A DNA stretch of 64,000 bases from Eulemur rufifrons (lineage: Eukaryota; Chordata; Mammalia; Primates; Lemuridae). The notes beneath the pieces are model-generated. The model was given only the letters and a program-made list of their open reading frames with translations, had not been told where the DNA came from and did not search any database. The translations under genes were made by a program, and so were the position numbers. The stretch is taken from NCBI RefSeq assembly GCF_041146395.1, contig NC_090983.1, positions 61,821,501 to 61,885,500 on the forward strand, written 5' to 3'. Below are positions 35,809-46,686 of the stretch, piece by piece. How positions within the stretch are numbered: position 1 is the first letter of the stretch; the number at the start of each line of letters is the position of its first letter.

Positions 35809-35990
35809 TTTAGAGCAGCTTTAAATTTGCAGGAAAACTGCAACAATAGTACAGAAAGTTCCATATACTTTACCCCCAGTTTCCCATGTCAATAACATCT
35901 TATAGTAGTATGGTACATTTGTTGTGCTTAATAAACCAATATTTATATGTTATTATTAACTTAAGCCCATGCCTTATACAAATTTACTTA
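35809..35990 (-). repeat. L1M 3' end, antisense, first of two tandem copies
   Basis: ttttagagcagctttaaatt, aaaactgcaacaatagtaca, gaaagttccatatactttac and atggtacatttgttgtgctt are the antisense form of the old L1 3' terminus 'gtacagagagttcccatatacc ... aaaactgctctaaaa'. A near-identical order recurs at 36000. Confidence 0.78.
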
Positions 35991-35999
35991 GTTTTTAAA

Positions 36000-36730
36000 A
36001 ATAAACCTTTAATTTTAGAACAGTTAAATATACATAGAACTACTGTGGAATAATACAGAGAGTTCCCATATACCCCACAGTGAGTTTTTCATATTATTGA
36101 CATTCTACATTAGTATGGTACATTTGTCACAATTAATGAACCAATATGATGCACTATTATTAACTAACGTCCATACTTTATTCAGATTTCCTCAGTTATT
36201 TCTAATGTGCTTTTTCTGTTCTAGGGTCTCATCCAGGATAAAATGTTACATTTAGTCGTCATGTCTCCTTAGGCTCCACTCTGTTGTGACAGTTTCCCAG
36301 ACATCCCTTATTTTTAATGACCCTGACAGTTTTGAGGTTTACTGGCCAGGTATTTTGTAGCGTGTCCCTCAGTTGGGATTTTTCTGATGTTTTTCTCATG
36401 ATTAGCCTGGGTCTTTGAGTTTTGGGAGGAAGACCAGGGGCAAAGTGCCATTCTTACCATATCAAGGCTACATACTGTAAATATGACTTATCAGTGCTGA
36501 TGTTAACCTTGCTCACCTGGCTGAGGTAGTGTTTGCCACATTTCTCCATTGTGAAGTTACTTTTTTTTTTTCTCTTTGCTTTTCATACTATAACTTTTGG
36601 GAGAAAGTCACTATGTACAGCCTGCACGTAAGGAGTGGGCAGGCATGGTCTACCTCCTAAGTGCAGAGCATCTGTATAAATTATTTGTAATTCTTCTGCA
36701 TGGGAGATTTGTCTCTTGCCCCTTTATTTA
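36000..36730 (-). repeat. L1M 3'UTR, antisense, second copy with longer upstream part
   Basis: ttttagaacagttaaatata, gagagttcccatatacccca and tggtacatttgtcacaatta repeat the unit at 35809. It then extends into tttagtcgtcatgtctcctt, tgacagtttcccagacatcc, gtcctcagttgggattttt-like sequence, catgattagcctgggtcttt, ggcaaagtgccattcttacc and ctgaggtagtgtttgccaca. That is the known order of an L1M 3'UTR read backwards, ending near ggagatttgtctcttgcccc. Confidence 0.8.
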
Positions 36731-37079
36731 TTTACATTCATGTTTTAAAATTACAATTAGTCAAGTAGCCTAGTACTTGAGTAAAAATATTTTTTAGAAA
36801 GAATGAAACACATGCCATGATAGTTTAGTATTCCAGGGTTAAGTTAGTGTTAACTGGAATAGTCCAGTGTTCCAGGGAAGACATCACACTAACTTCTCTG
36901 GATTATGATGTCTATCATATCTTTTCTAAAATATTTTTTTATTTCCTGTGTTTAATACCACATCTTGGTGACAATGAATTGTAGAAATCTATTATCTGAT
37001 GGGTAAAATAGAAAATTCTTGTATTTCTTCTAATTGTTTTTCATTAAAAATTGATTAACAACAGCAGCAGTAGCAAAAA
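36731..37079. other. Unique noncoding sequence
   Basis: Two similar short words at about 36836-36886 (gttaagttagtgttaactgg, ccagtgttccagggaagaca) but no element identified. Confidence 0.45.
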
Positions 37080-37290
37080 ACACCATACAACTATGTTTAC
37101 TGAATGAGCCAGGCATTATGCTAAGTGTTTGTCATATATTACCCAATTTAATCTTTACCACATCTCTATGAGTTATACATTTTCATCCCCATTTTGTAGA
37201 ACAGGAAACCTTCAGGGAGTTAAATAACTTGACCAAAGTCACAAAGGTAGCAAATGACAAAGTTGAAATTTAAACTAAGATTTTTCTGAT
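37080..37290 (-). repeat. MIR SINE, antisense
   Basis: gagccaggcattatgctaag, cccaatttaatctttaccac, tctatgagttatacattttc, cattttgtagaacaggaaac, ttgaccaaagtcacaaagg and ttgaaatttaaactaag follow the antisense MIR consensus. Confidence 0.78.
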
Positions 37291-37679
37291 TCAAAATCCT
37301 AAGTTATTATCAGCCAGTCTCTATTGCCTCTCTGCTCACCACATTACTTGGGTGACAAAGGCTTTAAGCATTTCCCCTCTCAGACTCTGATTGTTTTTTT
37401 TTTCAACCTGCTATTACACTTTGGCCATTTCAGCACTCTTATAATTTTAATTTTCCTCCTGTAGACCTTTTCTGGTTCAATAATGTCCTGTGTGAAATAC
37501 TGTAATAGAAGGTTTCTATTGTCTATCGTTGCATAGGCATTATAGTTTTATTACATGGAACTGACTTGGTGTTAGCTATTTTGTTTTTCTAATAATTTCC
37601 TTGATGCCCAAATTTTCATTAACATTTTGACAAGACTGTCCATTAATCCATATACGCAACTAATTACCATTGATCCCCT

Positions 37680-37960
37680 ATATGTATTATGGGAAGATAA
37701 AAGCTGAAAAAGATTGACTTTGCCTTCAAGAAAACTATGGGTTGAATAGAAATAATATATGTACATATTAATGTAGCACAAGGAAAGAAAGTGGTAAAGA
37801 TTATAAGAAACACACAGTAAGGGGTAAAGAGTTCAGGAGAAAGATTAATTTTGAATACAAATACCAAAGAAGACTTCTTGGAGGAGATAGCATTTGACTT
37901 AAGTCTTGAACAACTGGTAGGACTGAGAAACATGGAAATGATGTGAGCACAGGAAAGTAT
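37680..37960 (-). repeat. LINE-2 fragment, antisense
   Basis: gactttgccttcaagaaaac, then agaagacttcttggaggaga, tagcatttgacttaagtctt, gaacaactggtaggactgag and gtgagcacaggaaagtata match antisense L2 ('ggaaggcttcctggaggaggtgacatctgagctgagtcttgaaggatgagtagg'). The overlapping 89- and 102-codon antisense frames are L2 debris. Confidence 0.65.
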
Positions 37961-38221
37961 AGAATTGACTGCTGGAATTCCACTTTCTTCTGGTTCTCTT
38001 TTTATCTCTCAGAAGTTGGATGCTCATTAGCTTCTGCCTGAATTTAAATATACAATTATTGGCCTCTGCTTGCGATTCTTTTCTGTTTGTTCTATATGTA
38101 TACTTGTGCCTACAGTTACCAGTCTTCTGCTGAGAACTCCAGACTTTTCTATCCACCTTCTTATAAAATATCTCAACAGACATCTCAGACTCAAAAATAA
38201 CTGTCAAAAATAACTCCTTTA

Positions 38222-38430
38222 TTTTTTTTTATTTCAGCTCATTATGGGGGTACAAAAGTTCAGGTTATATATATTGCCCATGCCCCCCAATCCCCCTGAG
38301 TCTGAGCTTCAAGCGTGTCCATTCCCTAGACAGTGCACATCGCACTCATCAAGTAGGTATACACCCATCCCCTCCCCCCAGCCCCCACCTCTGTCCGATA
38401 CCCAATTGGTGTTATTCCCTCCCCCAAAAA
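38222..38430 (-). mobile_element. Lineage-specific L1 3' end, 5' truncated
   Basis: A T-tail followed by ttcagctcattatgggggta, caaaagttcaggttatatat, gagcttcaagcgtgtccatt, acagtgcacatcgcactcat, accatcccctcccccc-like sequence and gatacccaattggtgttat. It differs from the copies at 46385 and 24000 at diagnostic sites (agctc for atatgc, cattccctaga for catccccca), so it represents a separate L1 subfamily. CpGs remain (aagcgtg, tcgcac, ccgata), consistent with a fairly young insertion. About 200 bp, no ORF. Confidence 0.85.
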
Positions 38431-38854
38431 AGAAAGAAAAAGTAAGACAGATAAGGCACAAGCAGTTATCCTATTAATCGTCATAACACAGACAAATATT
38501 TAATGGTTGTAATAATGCCGTCATTTGGGCACTAAACATTTGGTAACTGAAGCAGTAAGGCTGAGGAAAAGAACTTTTCTAAGACACAAGTCTTAAGGAT
38601 TAAATGCACAAAAAAGCCGTCTGACTAAAATAAGCTATTAACCAGAAAAGAAACATTTCACATGAAATGCTAAAATTCATTCTGGGAAAATAAGTTTAAC
38701 CCAAAGAAAGCTCACGAAGATGCTGGTTTGAAAGTAACCTGCTAAAATTCTGAGGACTCAGGTTCATAATTTAGGAAGAGAAAAAAAAAAAAAAAACTCC
38801 TGCCCACTTTCTTAGATATATTATAATACCTAAAATCATTTACTTTTTAGTGAA
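38431..38854. other. Unique noncoding sequence
   Basis: Nothing recognised. A-run at 38781-38797. Confidence 0.5.
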
Positions 38855-39010
38855 GCATTTCTGGGTTTGAGTACAGGTTCTATCACACTACCTGACAGAC
38901 TTTTGGCAAGTTGTCCAACCAGTCTAAACCTCTTTTTCTCCACACTTAAACAAATAGCAGTTGTTCCTATGTTATTTAAATATTATGAAAATTGAGTGAG
39001 TTAATGGATG
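38855..39010 (+). repeat. MIR-family SINE
   Basis: ttctgggtttgagtacaggt, ttctatcacactacctgaca, cttttggcaagttgtccaac, ctaaacctctttttctccac and tgaaaattgagtgagttaat follow the forward MIR order. Confidence 0.7.
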
Positions 39011-39029
39011 ACTAAGCTCTCCATACTAG

Positions 39030-39840
39030 TTATTATTATTCTTCATACAATTTTAATAAAGTGTGGCACCATCTACTTAGTTGCTCAAGCTCCAAACTTA
39101 GCAATCACTACCAATGAAACTCTTTTATATCACGTTTCACCAGTGCTGTCAATTCTGTGTTCTAAATGTCTTTCCTTTCTGTGCCCTTTTCTCTACCCGA
39201 CTCTCCCTACTCACTACTTTCTTAGTCCAGGTTTTCCTCCTCTAATTACAGTAGTTTATAGCTGGTTTTCCTGCACTGGATCATATTCTGCCTTAATTAA
39301 TACTCTACATTATTGCTAGAGTAATGTTCCTAATATGCCAATCTGATTTTACTCCTCTGCTTTAATCAATGGCTCCACATTATGTAGGAATCCAAACTCT
39401 TCAGCATGATAAGACCTCTGCTATAACCTCCTGAATTATCCTTAATAAATCCCAGACCAAATTACCTTAGTTCCCCACCTATTTTTTCTTTCTAACATTC
39501 CATACTCTTTCATGTGTCTCCTTCTTGGAACCTTCTTGGAACCTTTGCAAGCATTGTTGATTACACCTGTGAAACATTATGGTAAGCATATTCTCATCTC
39601 CCAAAAATCACTCCTAAAAGCCTTCTAAAGCAGACCTAGAAACTTATGGGCCCTCACTGCAACCTTTGCATGCTGTTACTCTAACAGCGTAACCTTCTCT
39701 TATAATTATTTAGAAGCCTCTCTCTCTCTCTCTCTCACCAGACTATACATTGCTTGAGGGCAGGGATCTCACATTTAATTTTGCATATATTCTCAGCTCT
39801 TAGTAAAGTGCTTGGCATATAATAGGTATTTGATAAAACC
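39030..39840 (+). repeat. LINE-2, long 3' portion
   Basis: cctgcactggatcatattct, ctagagtaatgttcctaata, ccaatctgattttactcctc, aatcaatggctccacattat, ggaatccaaactcttcagca and gataagacctctgctataac follow L2 3'UTR order. The end is gcttgagggcagggatctca, gcttggcatataataggtat then ttgataaaacc. An internal (TC)n lies at 39720-39737, and an 11-bp tandem duplication (ccttcttggaa) at about 39520-39541. The 103-codon frame inside is not a gene. Confidence 0.78.
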
Positions 39841-40379
39841 TTCTATGACTTATTTAATAAATTGGTATCCAAATGATCAAAGTTACTCATTTCATCACAC
39901 TTCTTTCCATTCATATTAATTCATAAGATCTTATCTCTTCTTAAAACCTGATACTTTGCTAGGCAGAGGAGTTTGTCATTGTGAACTCTGGGTTCTTTAC
40001 CAGATATTTATATTGGTGACATTTAACCCTACCACCAGTGCCAGCTCTATATGGCTCAGCTCTATACATATCTAAAGATTTAGAGAACTGCCTCTTTATT
40101 TCAACCCATCATCTGCTGTTTCTAAATCAGTTTCCCACCTTTGTCAAAACAGCTTCACCTGAGATCATGGTGACCTCATTTCTCAGACATATATTTTGGA
40201 AAGAAAACTTGCTTAAGCTTTCCCACCACTTGATGTAGAATTTAAAAAAATAAGTTTAAATTTGATGGACAGAAGCTAGCAAAGATGTCCAATATCTTCT
40301 TAATTTAGCCTGTCACCAGGTATACCACAATGCAATTACCCATTTATTAAGAAATAAAACGAAGACAAAAAGCATTTAA
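39841..40379. other. Unique noncoding sequence
   Basis: No gene or confident repeat recognised. Confidence 0.5.
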
Positions 40380-40780
40380 TTTTAATTGCCTCTGATACTT
40401 ACCATATTGTCACTTTTTACTGGCTCGCTGTGGCTGCCCAGCTAGAATTTCTCTTTCATGCAAACAACAGAACTAAATTGAATTACATAAAAAGAAGCTA
40501 CACACTGACTCCCAGCAGTATGTTTTGACAAAACATTTTGTCTCCTTAAATGATTTCAGATGCTGTAGTCAAAAGCCTTGACTGCAAATAATGGGTTCAT
40601 AAAACCTATCTTTAAAATTTTACCTGACAGTAATGCCGTGCAAATACCTGCTCTTCTAGTTCACCTTCTCCGCTTGTTTACATCAGGATTTTAATAGAGT
40701 GGCTGTCAGAGAACAACAGCTAAAGGACACTGTTTGATAAGTTGCTATAAAAACACTGTATTTAAAATGAGAATTTCCTT
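40380..40780. promoter_or_regulatory. Candidate conserved noncoding / enhancer-like block
   Basis: Unique, repeat-free, balanced sequence with clustered motif-like words: a homeodomain/POU-like ctgcaaataatggg (about 40580), a forkhead-like cttgtttacatcagg (about 40673), a MAF/AP-1-like gctgtcagagaacaacag and a retained CpG in gccgtgcaaatacc. This resembles distal enhancers in gene-poor human regions. No experimental or conservation evidence is visible here, so this is inference. Confidence 0.2.
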
Positions 40781-41204
40781 CTTAAATTCAGCCATCATAA
40801 GAGGTGGTGGTGGTGGTTGGAAAAAATATTGAAAGAACGTGTTTTCTTCCAGGACCTCAATAAAATTCTCAGAGTTAAGTAACATTTCAAACAGCAATAA
40901 CTTTCCTATTCTGAGTTTTGAGTTGCTAAAGCAACACCTGACAGAAAGTACCTCACATAGTAGATTGTTAATAAATATGTTCCTTCAACAATTTTATCAC
41001 CTGATCTTTAAAAATGTAGCTTCATAGAGTCTGAATTTTGCCCTAGTATATTTAATTCTATCAAATAGAAAGATGAATTATTTCCACAATGAAATTGCAT
41101 TAGTATTCTAAAGGCAATTAACTATAAAATATACACTGCTATGTATGTTTGCTTGTGTGCTGTTAAGTCTTTGTTATGAGGAAACTAATAAGACTCTAAT
41201 AATG
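40781..41204. other. Unique AT-rich noncoding sequence
   Basis: A short (GGT)n lies at 40803-40820. No gene or named repeat. Confidence 0.5.
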
Positions 41205-41330
41205 AACTTGAAGTTTATTTAGTGCTTACTATGTGGCTTGCAAGGTGCTAAACACCTTACATGGATTATCTCATTTAACTCTCTCATCAGTCTGATGAGA
41301 TAGATATTGCTTATGAAGAATCTGAAAAGC
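41205..41330 (-). repeat. MIR SINE fragment, antisense
   Basis: ttatttagtgcttactatgt, gcaaggtgctaaacacctta, catggattatctcatttaac and tctgatgagatagatattgc match the antisense 3' half of MIR. Confidence 0.72.
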
Positions 41331-42889
41331 TCTTCTGTTTCTCAAAATTATTTTTTTTCATTTAACAAAAAAGTTATAATATCTACTTAAAATATCATCA
41401 CAGCACAGTAATGTACGTGAATCACTCAGTGGCTTCATAGAATTATTTCTTTTCCTTCTCAACACCATGTTTGGATGTGGGGCTTTACTTCTTATTGGGA
41501 ACATGTTTTAATGTCTGATGCTTTCTTCTAAAAAAAACTCTGCAACTTCTTTATATATCACAACTTCAGCTTCAGTCTTAACAAGGTGAATTCTACACCT
41601 GTTTTGCTTTGGATTTTTAGCTCTGTGAAATAAACAGCAGCAGCATTAGCATGACCTACTTTTAAGAACTTAAAATTATCTGCCATTTTAAAATATCAAG
41701 CATCGTAGTTACCATCATAGTAAGAATTTGAAAATGCCAAAAAGTAATCCTAGATTCTCTTATGTTTTGTCAAGATTGGACACCATGCCTCCATTTTATT
41801 TTCTGCCTTCAAAGCGATTGTGCTAACACCTAGTCATTTCAATCTGTGTTCTTCTTTAATCCAACCTTTTTTCCAAAGATTTTTTTTTTTTTTTAACAAG
41901 AGCTACCAGAATGGTGTCAAATGTGAATTGGTTCTAAATAACATTCTTTTTCTTGACAAACTCCTTTCACACTGTTAGACAACTTTTGTAAACTAAAATT
42001 GTTGAGATTATTTTAATTCTCTTTTATTCTAAGTAAATTAAATTCTCTGTCTTGTACTCACTTGCTCATTTTATTTCATCAGGGTCTGTAATTTGAAAAT
42101 AAGAGGGAAATTAAATTTTTTGCCTGCAATGAGATGATATTTCAGGGATTATGGCATCCCTTGTGATATTAAGGGCTTACTACTCTATTGAAGAAATGAC
42201 AATCCATTTTTCATCAGTCTTATTTCATGATATTGCTTTATGAATGTATTCTAAGTCTACACTAGCATTACAAAATCCCTAGCAAAGATGTCTATGAATC
42301 AGCATGTGCTGACCCTGAATCTTGAGGTTCAGGCAGCATAAGCAACTCAGCCCTGTAACTATTTCGCCATTCAGAGAGCATCAATTCTTCAACACAGGGG
42401 AACTTCAGAAAATTCTGAATTCAACATTTTCATAGTAGTTCTTTGTGATTCTCTTGCTTAGGAAAATGTTACCACAACTCTCACACTTACACCATTTCTG
42501 AGCATTGAAGAACCATAGAGTGTTAGAATTGATGTGTATCTTAGACATGATTTAGTTATTTGGAGGAGCCATTTGTGCTCCAAGTGTTCAGCCATGTGGA
42601 AAACTCAGAAGACGAATGGAGGAAACCCAACTTGGTTGTAATGTCTATTTTTCTCTGATCTCATATTCAACACATTAAACATGGTCATTTGTATATCTAG
42701 ACTCTAGATTCAATTGGAACAAAAGCAAAATTTACTCTTTTCCCATCTCTTTTTAGGACCAGGAACTCTTCTCTTCCATAAAGTTTCACTCCTTGAACTA
42801 CTCCAGCCCAACTATTCTCATTGTGAGTGAGTCTGTTAGGATCATGAGACTGAGCTTTGGGCACAGAGGTAGAAGTGTGTTGATACACT
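41331..42889. other. Unassigned sequence
   Basis: No gene. T-runs at 41349-41357 and about 41881-41894. The reverse complement of 41480-41880 has a vaguely coding look (short frames broken by many stops), which could be an old transposase or pseudogene, but no motif could be identified. Confidence 0.4.
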
Positions 42890-43015
42890 TTAACCTTTGT
42901 AACCTTGAGCAAATTATGTAGCTGCTTTAAAGCTCAGTTTATCTGTGAAATGAGAATAATAATGATATTTATTCATAGGATAGTTTGAGAAATTTAATGT
43001 GCTTATTCATGGAAT
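42890..43015 (+). repeat. MIR-family SINE fragment
   Basis: taacctttgtaaccttgagc, aaattatgtagctgctttaa, agctcagtttatctgtgaaa, tgagaataataatgatattt and gatagtttgagaaatttaat follow the forward MIR core and 3' part. Confidence 0.7.
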
Positions 43016-43179
43016 GCATTTATCCCAACACATAGAAACCACCACAAACATTTAACACTGCTGTTATATTTAATGTGATTGGCAAATGTGTATGGATGGA
43101 AGTGAAGAGGGGTGGTTTCTTAATTTATAGTTTAGTGCTTCTCAAAAATCAATAATATATAGGTTTCTATTTTAAATTT

Positions 43180-43745
43180 TTATTTTTAATAAACATTTTA
43201 TTGAATTATAACATACTACACAACAGTGAATCACATTTGGATTCTCATAAAATAAACATAGCTTTATAAACAACCACCTAGATCAAGATATAGCACATAA
43301 GTGAGATCCTTCCTGCTTCCTTATCTCCTGATGATAATCACTATCCTGACATCTACCACCATTAATTAATCTGTTTTGGAATTTTCTATGAATGGAATTT
43401 CAATGACTGGAATTTGTGTCTGGCTTGTGTTTATAAAAATGATCCAGATTGCTAAGTGTATCAGTATATGTTCATTCTCATTGCATGAAAATATCACAAA
43501 TCATTTATCCATTCTAAACTTTTAGGAATTCACCATTCTAAAGGTGTTGGACCTTTGGGGTATTTTCAATTTTGGGTTATTATGAATAAAGTTGCTGTAA
43601 ACATTCTTATGCTTGCATTTGGTGCTCATAAATATGCCTTTATGTTGTATATAAACTCAGGAGTGGAATTTCTGTGTTATAGTTTAGGTATATATGCTCA
43701 ACATAAGTAGATACTGCCAAACAATTTTCCAAAATTTATACTCCC
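43180..43745 (-). repeat. Old L1 (L1M/HAL1-like) 3' part, antisense
   Basis: aacattttattgaattataa at the 3' end, then caccacctagatcaagatat-like sequence, tcatttatccattctaaact, ttttcaattttgggttatta, gaataaagttgctgtaaaca and ctgccaaacaattttccaaa. This is the antisense order of the L1 terminal ORF2/3'UTR region ('ttatccattcatc...tggctattgtgaataatgctgc...aactgccaaactgttttccaaa'). No intact frame. Confidence 0.75.
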
Positions 43746-43849
43746 ACATTATAAATTCTACAGACATTAAAAAGATAAAAAAAAATACCAGATTTTAAAG
43801 ATAACATAAATAAATTTGTACCAATGAATTTTAAAATGTTGAAGAAACA

Positions 43850-45200
43850 TTACTCCTACTCTGTAGGATCTATAATGATGTCTCCTTTTTCATTCTTGAT
43901 ATTAGTATTCTGTGCCTTCTCTTTTTTCTTCCTAGGAGTTTACTAATTTTATTTATTTTTTGGAGAATAAATTTTGACTTTGTTGATTTTCACTGTATAC
44001 ATTCTATTTTATTAATATTATTAATTTGTTAATTCCTGTTTTCTACTTTCTTTGGTCTGATGTTCTTTTTTTAACTTCTTGAGATAAGTACTTAAATCAT
44101 TGTTTTTTGGCGTTTCTTTTTTTCTCATATACATATTCAAGGCTACCCATTTCCTTATAAAATGAGCTTTAGCAATATTTTACTTGCTTATTGTATCATA
44201 TTTTCATGTTTTATTTCAAAGTATTTTGAATTTCCATTGTGTTTCTTTTTGGCATACAAGTAATATATTAGAATTATGTTGCATGATTTTCAGGCAGTTA
44301 AAAACTTTCTATCTTTTTTGCTAATGATTCTAGCTTAAAATCATTATGGTCACAGAATATATTCTAATGGTTGAGTTCTTTGGCATTTTTTGAGACTTGC
44401 TTAATAGCTCAGCAGAGGATAATTGTTTAAAAATATTCACCTAAAAAGAATACATATTTTGTCTTTGTTGGGTTCAGTTTCTATATATGTCAGTTAAGTC
44501 AAAGTTTTTAATATTTTTCAAAGTATTTTATATTCTTAGTGAATTTTTGTATGCTTATTTTATGGATTTAAATGTGATTATATTCCATGATGAATATGGA
44601 TTTTTCTGTTTCTTCTTTTAGTTCAGCCAATCTTTGCCTTATAAATTTTGAAGATGTGTTACTGGATGTATATAAATTTAGAATAGTTATATTGTCCTGG
44701 TGGATTGCTGTCTTTATCCCTATTAAATATTAATATTTTTTCTTTATTTCTAATATTTCTTGTCTTAAAATTTATTCTATAATGAGTATATTACCACCAG
44801 CTTGCTTTCAGTCAGTGTGAATACAATAAATCCTTTTCTCATCCTTTCACCTCTAACTTTTCTATGTTCTAACTAACGTTTAGTCTTTAGTAAATACTCC
44901 AAGTGTGAATTTCATTTTTTTAGTCTAGTCAGACAATATCAGTTTTTTGATTGGAGTATTTAGTTTGTTTACATTTAAGTTAATTACTTTTACATTTGAG
45001 TTTATATCTACCATCTTCTATTTGTCCCATCTGTTCTTTATTCCTTTTTTGCTCACTTTTAAAAAAAATCATACATTGTGTTATTCCATTTCCAGTCCAT
45101 TTACTTGTCAGTTTTTTATTCTATTACTAATATTTTAGTACTTAGAAATTAAAACACATATATTTGACATTTTAGTATCTAATATAAATTAATACCATTA
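43850..45200 (-). repeat. Old L1 ORF2-region relic, antisense
   Basis: About 1.35 kb of strongly T-rich + strand with the antisense L1M ORF2 words ttcattcttgatattagtat, ggtctgatgttcttttttta, gtcacagaatatattctaat, gagacttgcttaatagctca, gcctttgttgggttcagttt-like sequence, ctatatatgtcagttaagtc and ttttttgattggagtattta then gtttgtttacatttaagtta. All frames are broken. Probably the same element as 43180-43745, with the gap at 43746-43849 being diverged or deleted sequence. Confidence 0.72.
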
Positions 45201-45224
45201 CAGCTTGTTACCTACTTGTTACAG

Positions 45225-45780
45225 CTAGGTCCTTACAACTCTTAAATTGCCTTTACTCCTGTACAACTATTGTTGCATAATAAATAAAAATAAAAAACAT
45301 CAGTGGCGTACAATAATAATAAGCATTTATTTCTCACACATGTTCAGGTTGTCTGGAATAGTTCTGATTTTAGCTAGGCTTGCTTGCATGTCTGCAGATT
45401 GATCAGAGATTGGCCTAGGCTGGGCTGAGCTGGAAAGCTTCAAGCTGTCTAGCTGGCCCAGGTCTGCTCCATGTCCATCCAGTCTTGGGCCCATACTACA
45501 GCCCATTCTGGGGCAGCAGCTACCCAGGGGAAGGTCTTCCTGTGGTGATGGCAAAAGCACAAAGGGGGGGTATACCTAACCATGCGAACATATTCTATGT
45601 GCCTTCTTGCATTGCTTCTGCTAACATCCCATAGCTAAAATAGGTCATATAGCTGATTCAAAAGTTAAGAGTAGGGGAAGTATATGGTCTTTGGTGGGAG
45701 AAACTGCAAAGTTACATAGTTAAAAATGTGAAAACTGTGAGTGGTGAAGAAGTGGGCAAACAATTCAACCCACCACAATC
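45225..45780. repeat. Ancient interspersed repeat, family not assigned
   Basis: ttgttgcataataaataaaa, catttatttctcacacatgt, ggttgtctggaatagttctg and ggctgggctgagctggaaag resemble the mammal-wide repeats with 'tgctgcgtaacaaattaccccaaaacttagtggcttaaaacaacaaccatttattatttctcac...ggctcagctgggcg'. I cannot place it in a named family with confidence. The antisense 77-codon frame inside is not a gene. Confidence 0.5.
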
Positions 45781-46384
45781 TCTCTCCTTACTTGTTTTAG
45801 AGAAAAATATTTTTTTTCTAAACTCTTAAGAATACAAATATACATATAAACCCCAATGTGAGAAATAACGGCATAACTGACTTTTTCTATTTATCTCACT
45901 GATGAATTGTGGTGGGATATAGAGGGTTTGTAGTGGCAAGGATGTTAGAATTCAGCTCAAGAATATGTTTAAATTTCTCTTATGTGAGATTCCTTTGAAG
46001 GGTAAGTTACAGTGTTGCACATGTCCCACATTATATCTTAGTGGAAACACCTTAAATGTAAATAATGTTCCAAACTCCTCTTTAAGGATTGCTTTCTGAG
46101 TCTTCAGAGAGTGGTTATTTTAATTGGAATTTTAGAAGAGAGGGGAATTTAACAGTAGTAGAACAGGCATTGGCGAATTTTGGGGTTTGGCAGCTGAGGG
46201 AAGGCAATATGAGATTGTCAGGTTTAGGGAAAAATAAAAGTGAAGGCTATAGACAGGTGAATTGTTCTCAGAGATGCAAAGGAATCATAGTGAACAATTT
46301 TGCTTGATAAAAATGTAGTTACCTTAGCTATTATGACCATATTTTTTATAACAGACATTAAAGTATTCCCTATAACAAATCCAT
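45781..46384. other. Unique noncoding sequence
   Basis: No gene or confident repeat recognised. Confidence 0.5.
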
Positions 46385-46686
46385 TCTACTAAGTGAAATA
46401 TCACAAAAATGGAAAAACAAACATCACATGTACTCACCATCAAATTGGTATTAACTGATCAACACTTATGTGCACATACAGTAGTAACATGCCCATCGGT
46501 GTTGGGCAGGTGGGAGGGGGAGGAGGGGATGGGTAAGTACACACCTAATGAGTGTGGTGTGCACCATCTGGGGGATGGACACACTTGAAACTCTGACTCG
46601 GGTAGGGCAAAGGCAATATATGTAACCTAAACATTTGTACTCCCATAATATGCTGAAATAAAAAAATAAAAACAAAAAACAAAAAA
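46385..46686 (+). mobile_element. Lineage-specific L1 3' end, 5' truncated
   Basis: Begins in the terminal ORF2/3'UTR junction (ccattctactaagtgaaata, tcaccatcaaattggtatta, actgatcaacacttatgtgc). It continues through the G-rich 3'UTR tract (gtgggagggggaggagggga) and aacctaaacatttgtactcc, then cataatatgctgaaat, and ends in an A-rich tail with AAAAAC units. It is the longest young L1 in the window, about 300 bp. The G-run polypurine tract is typical of L1 3'UTRs. The antisense 103-codon frame is a shadow. Confidence 0.88.

Noticed and set aside
41480..41880. Possible antisense transposase or processed pseudogene
   Set aside because: The reverse complement has a faint coding look, but stops are frequent and no motif could be identified with confidence.
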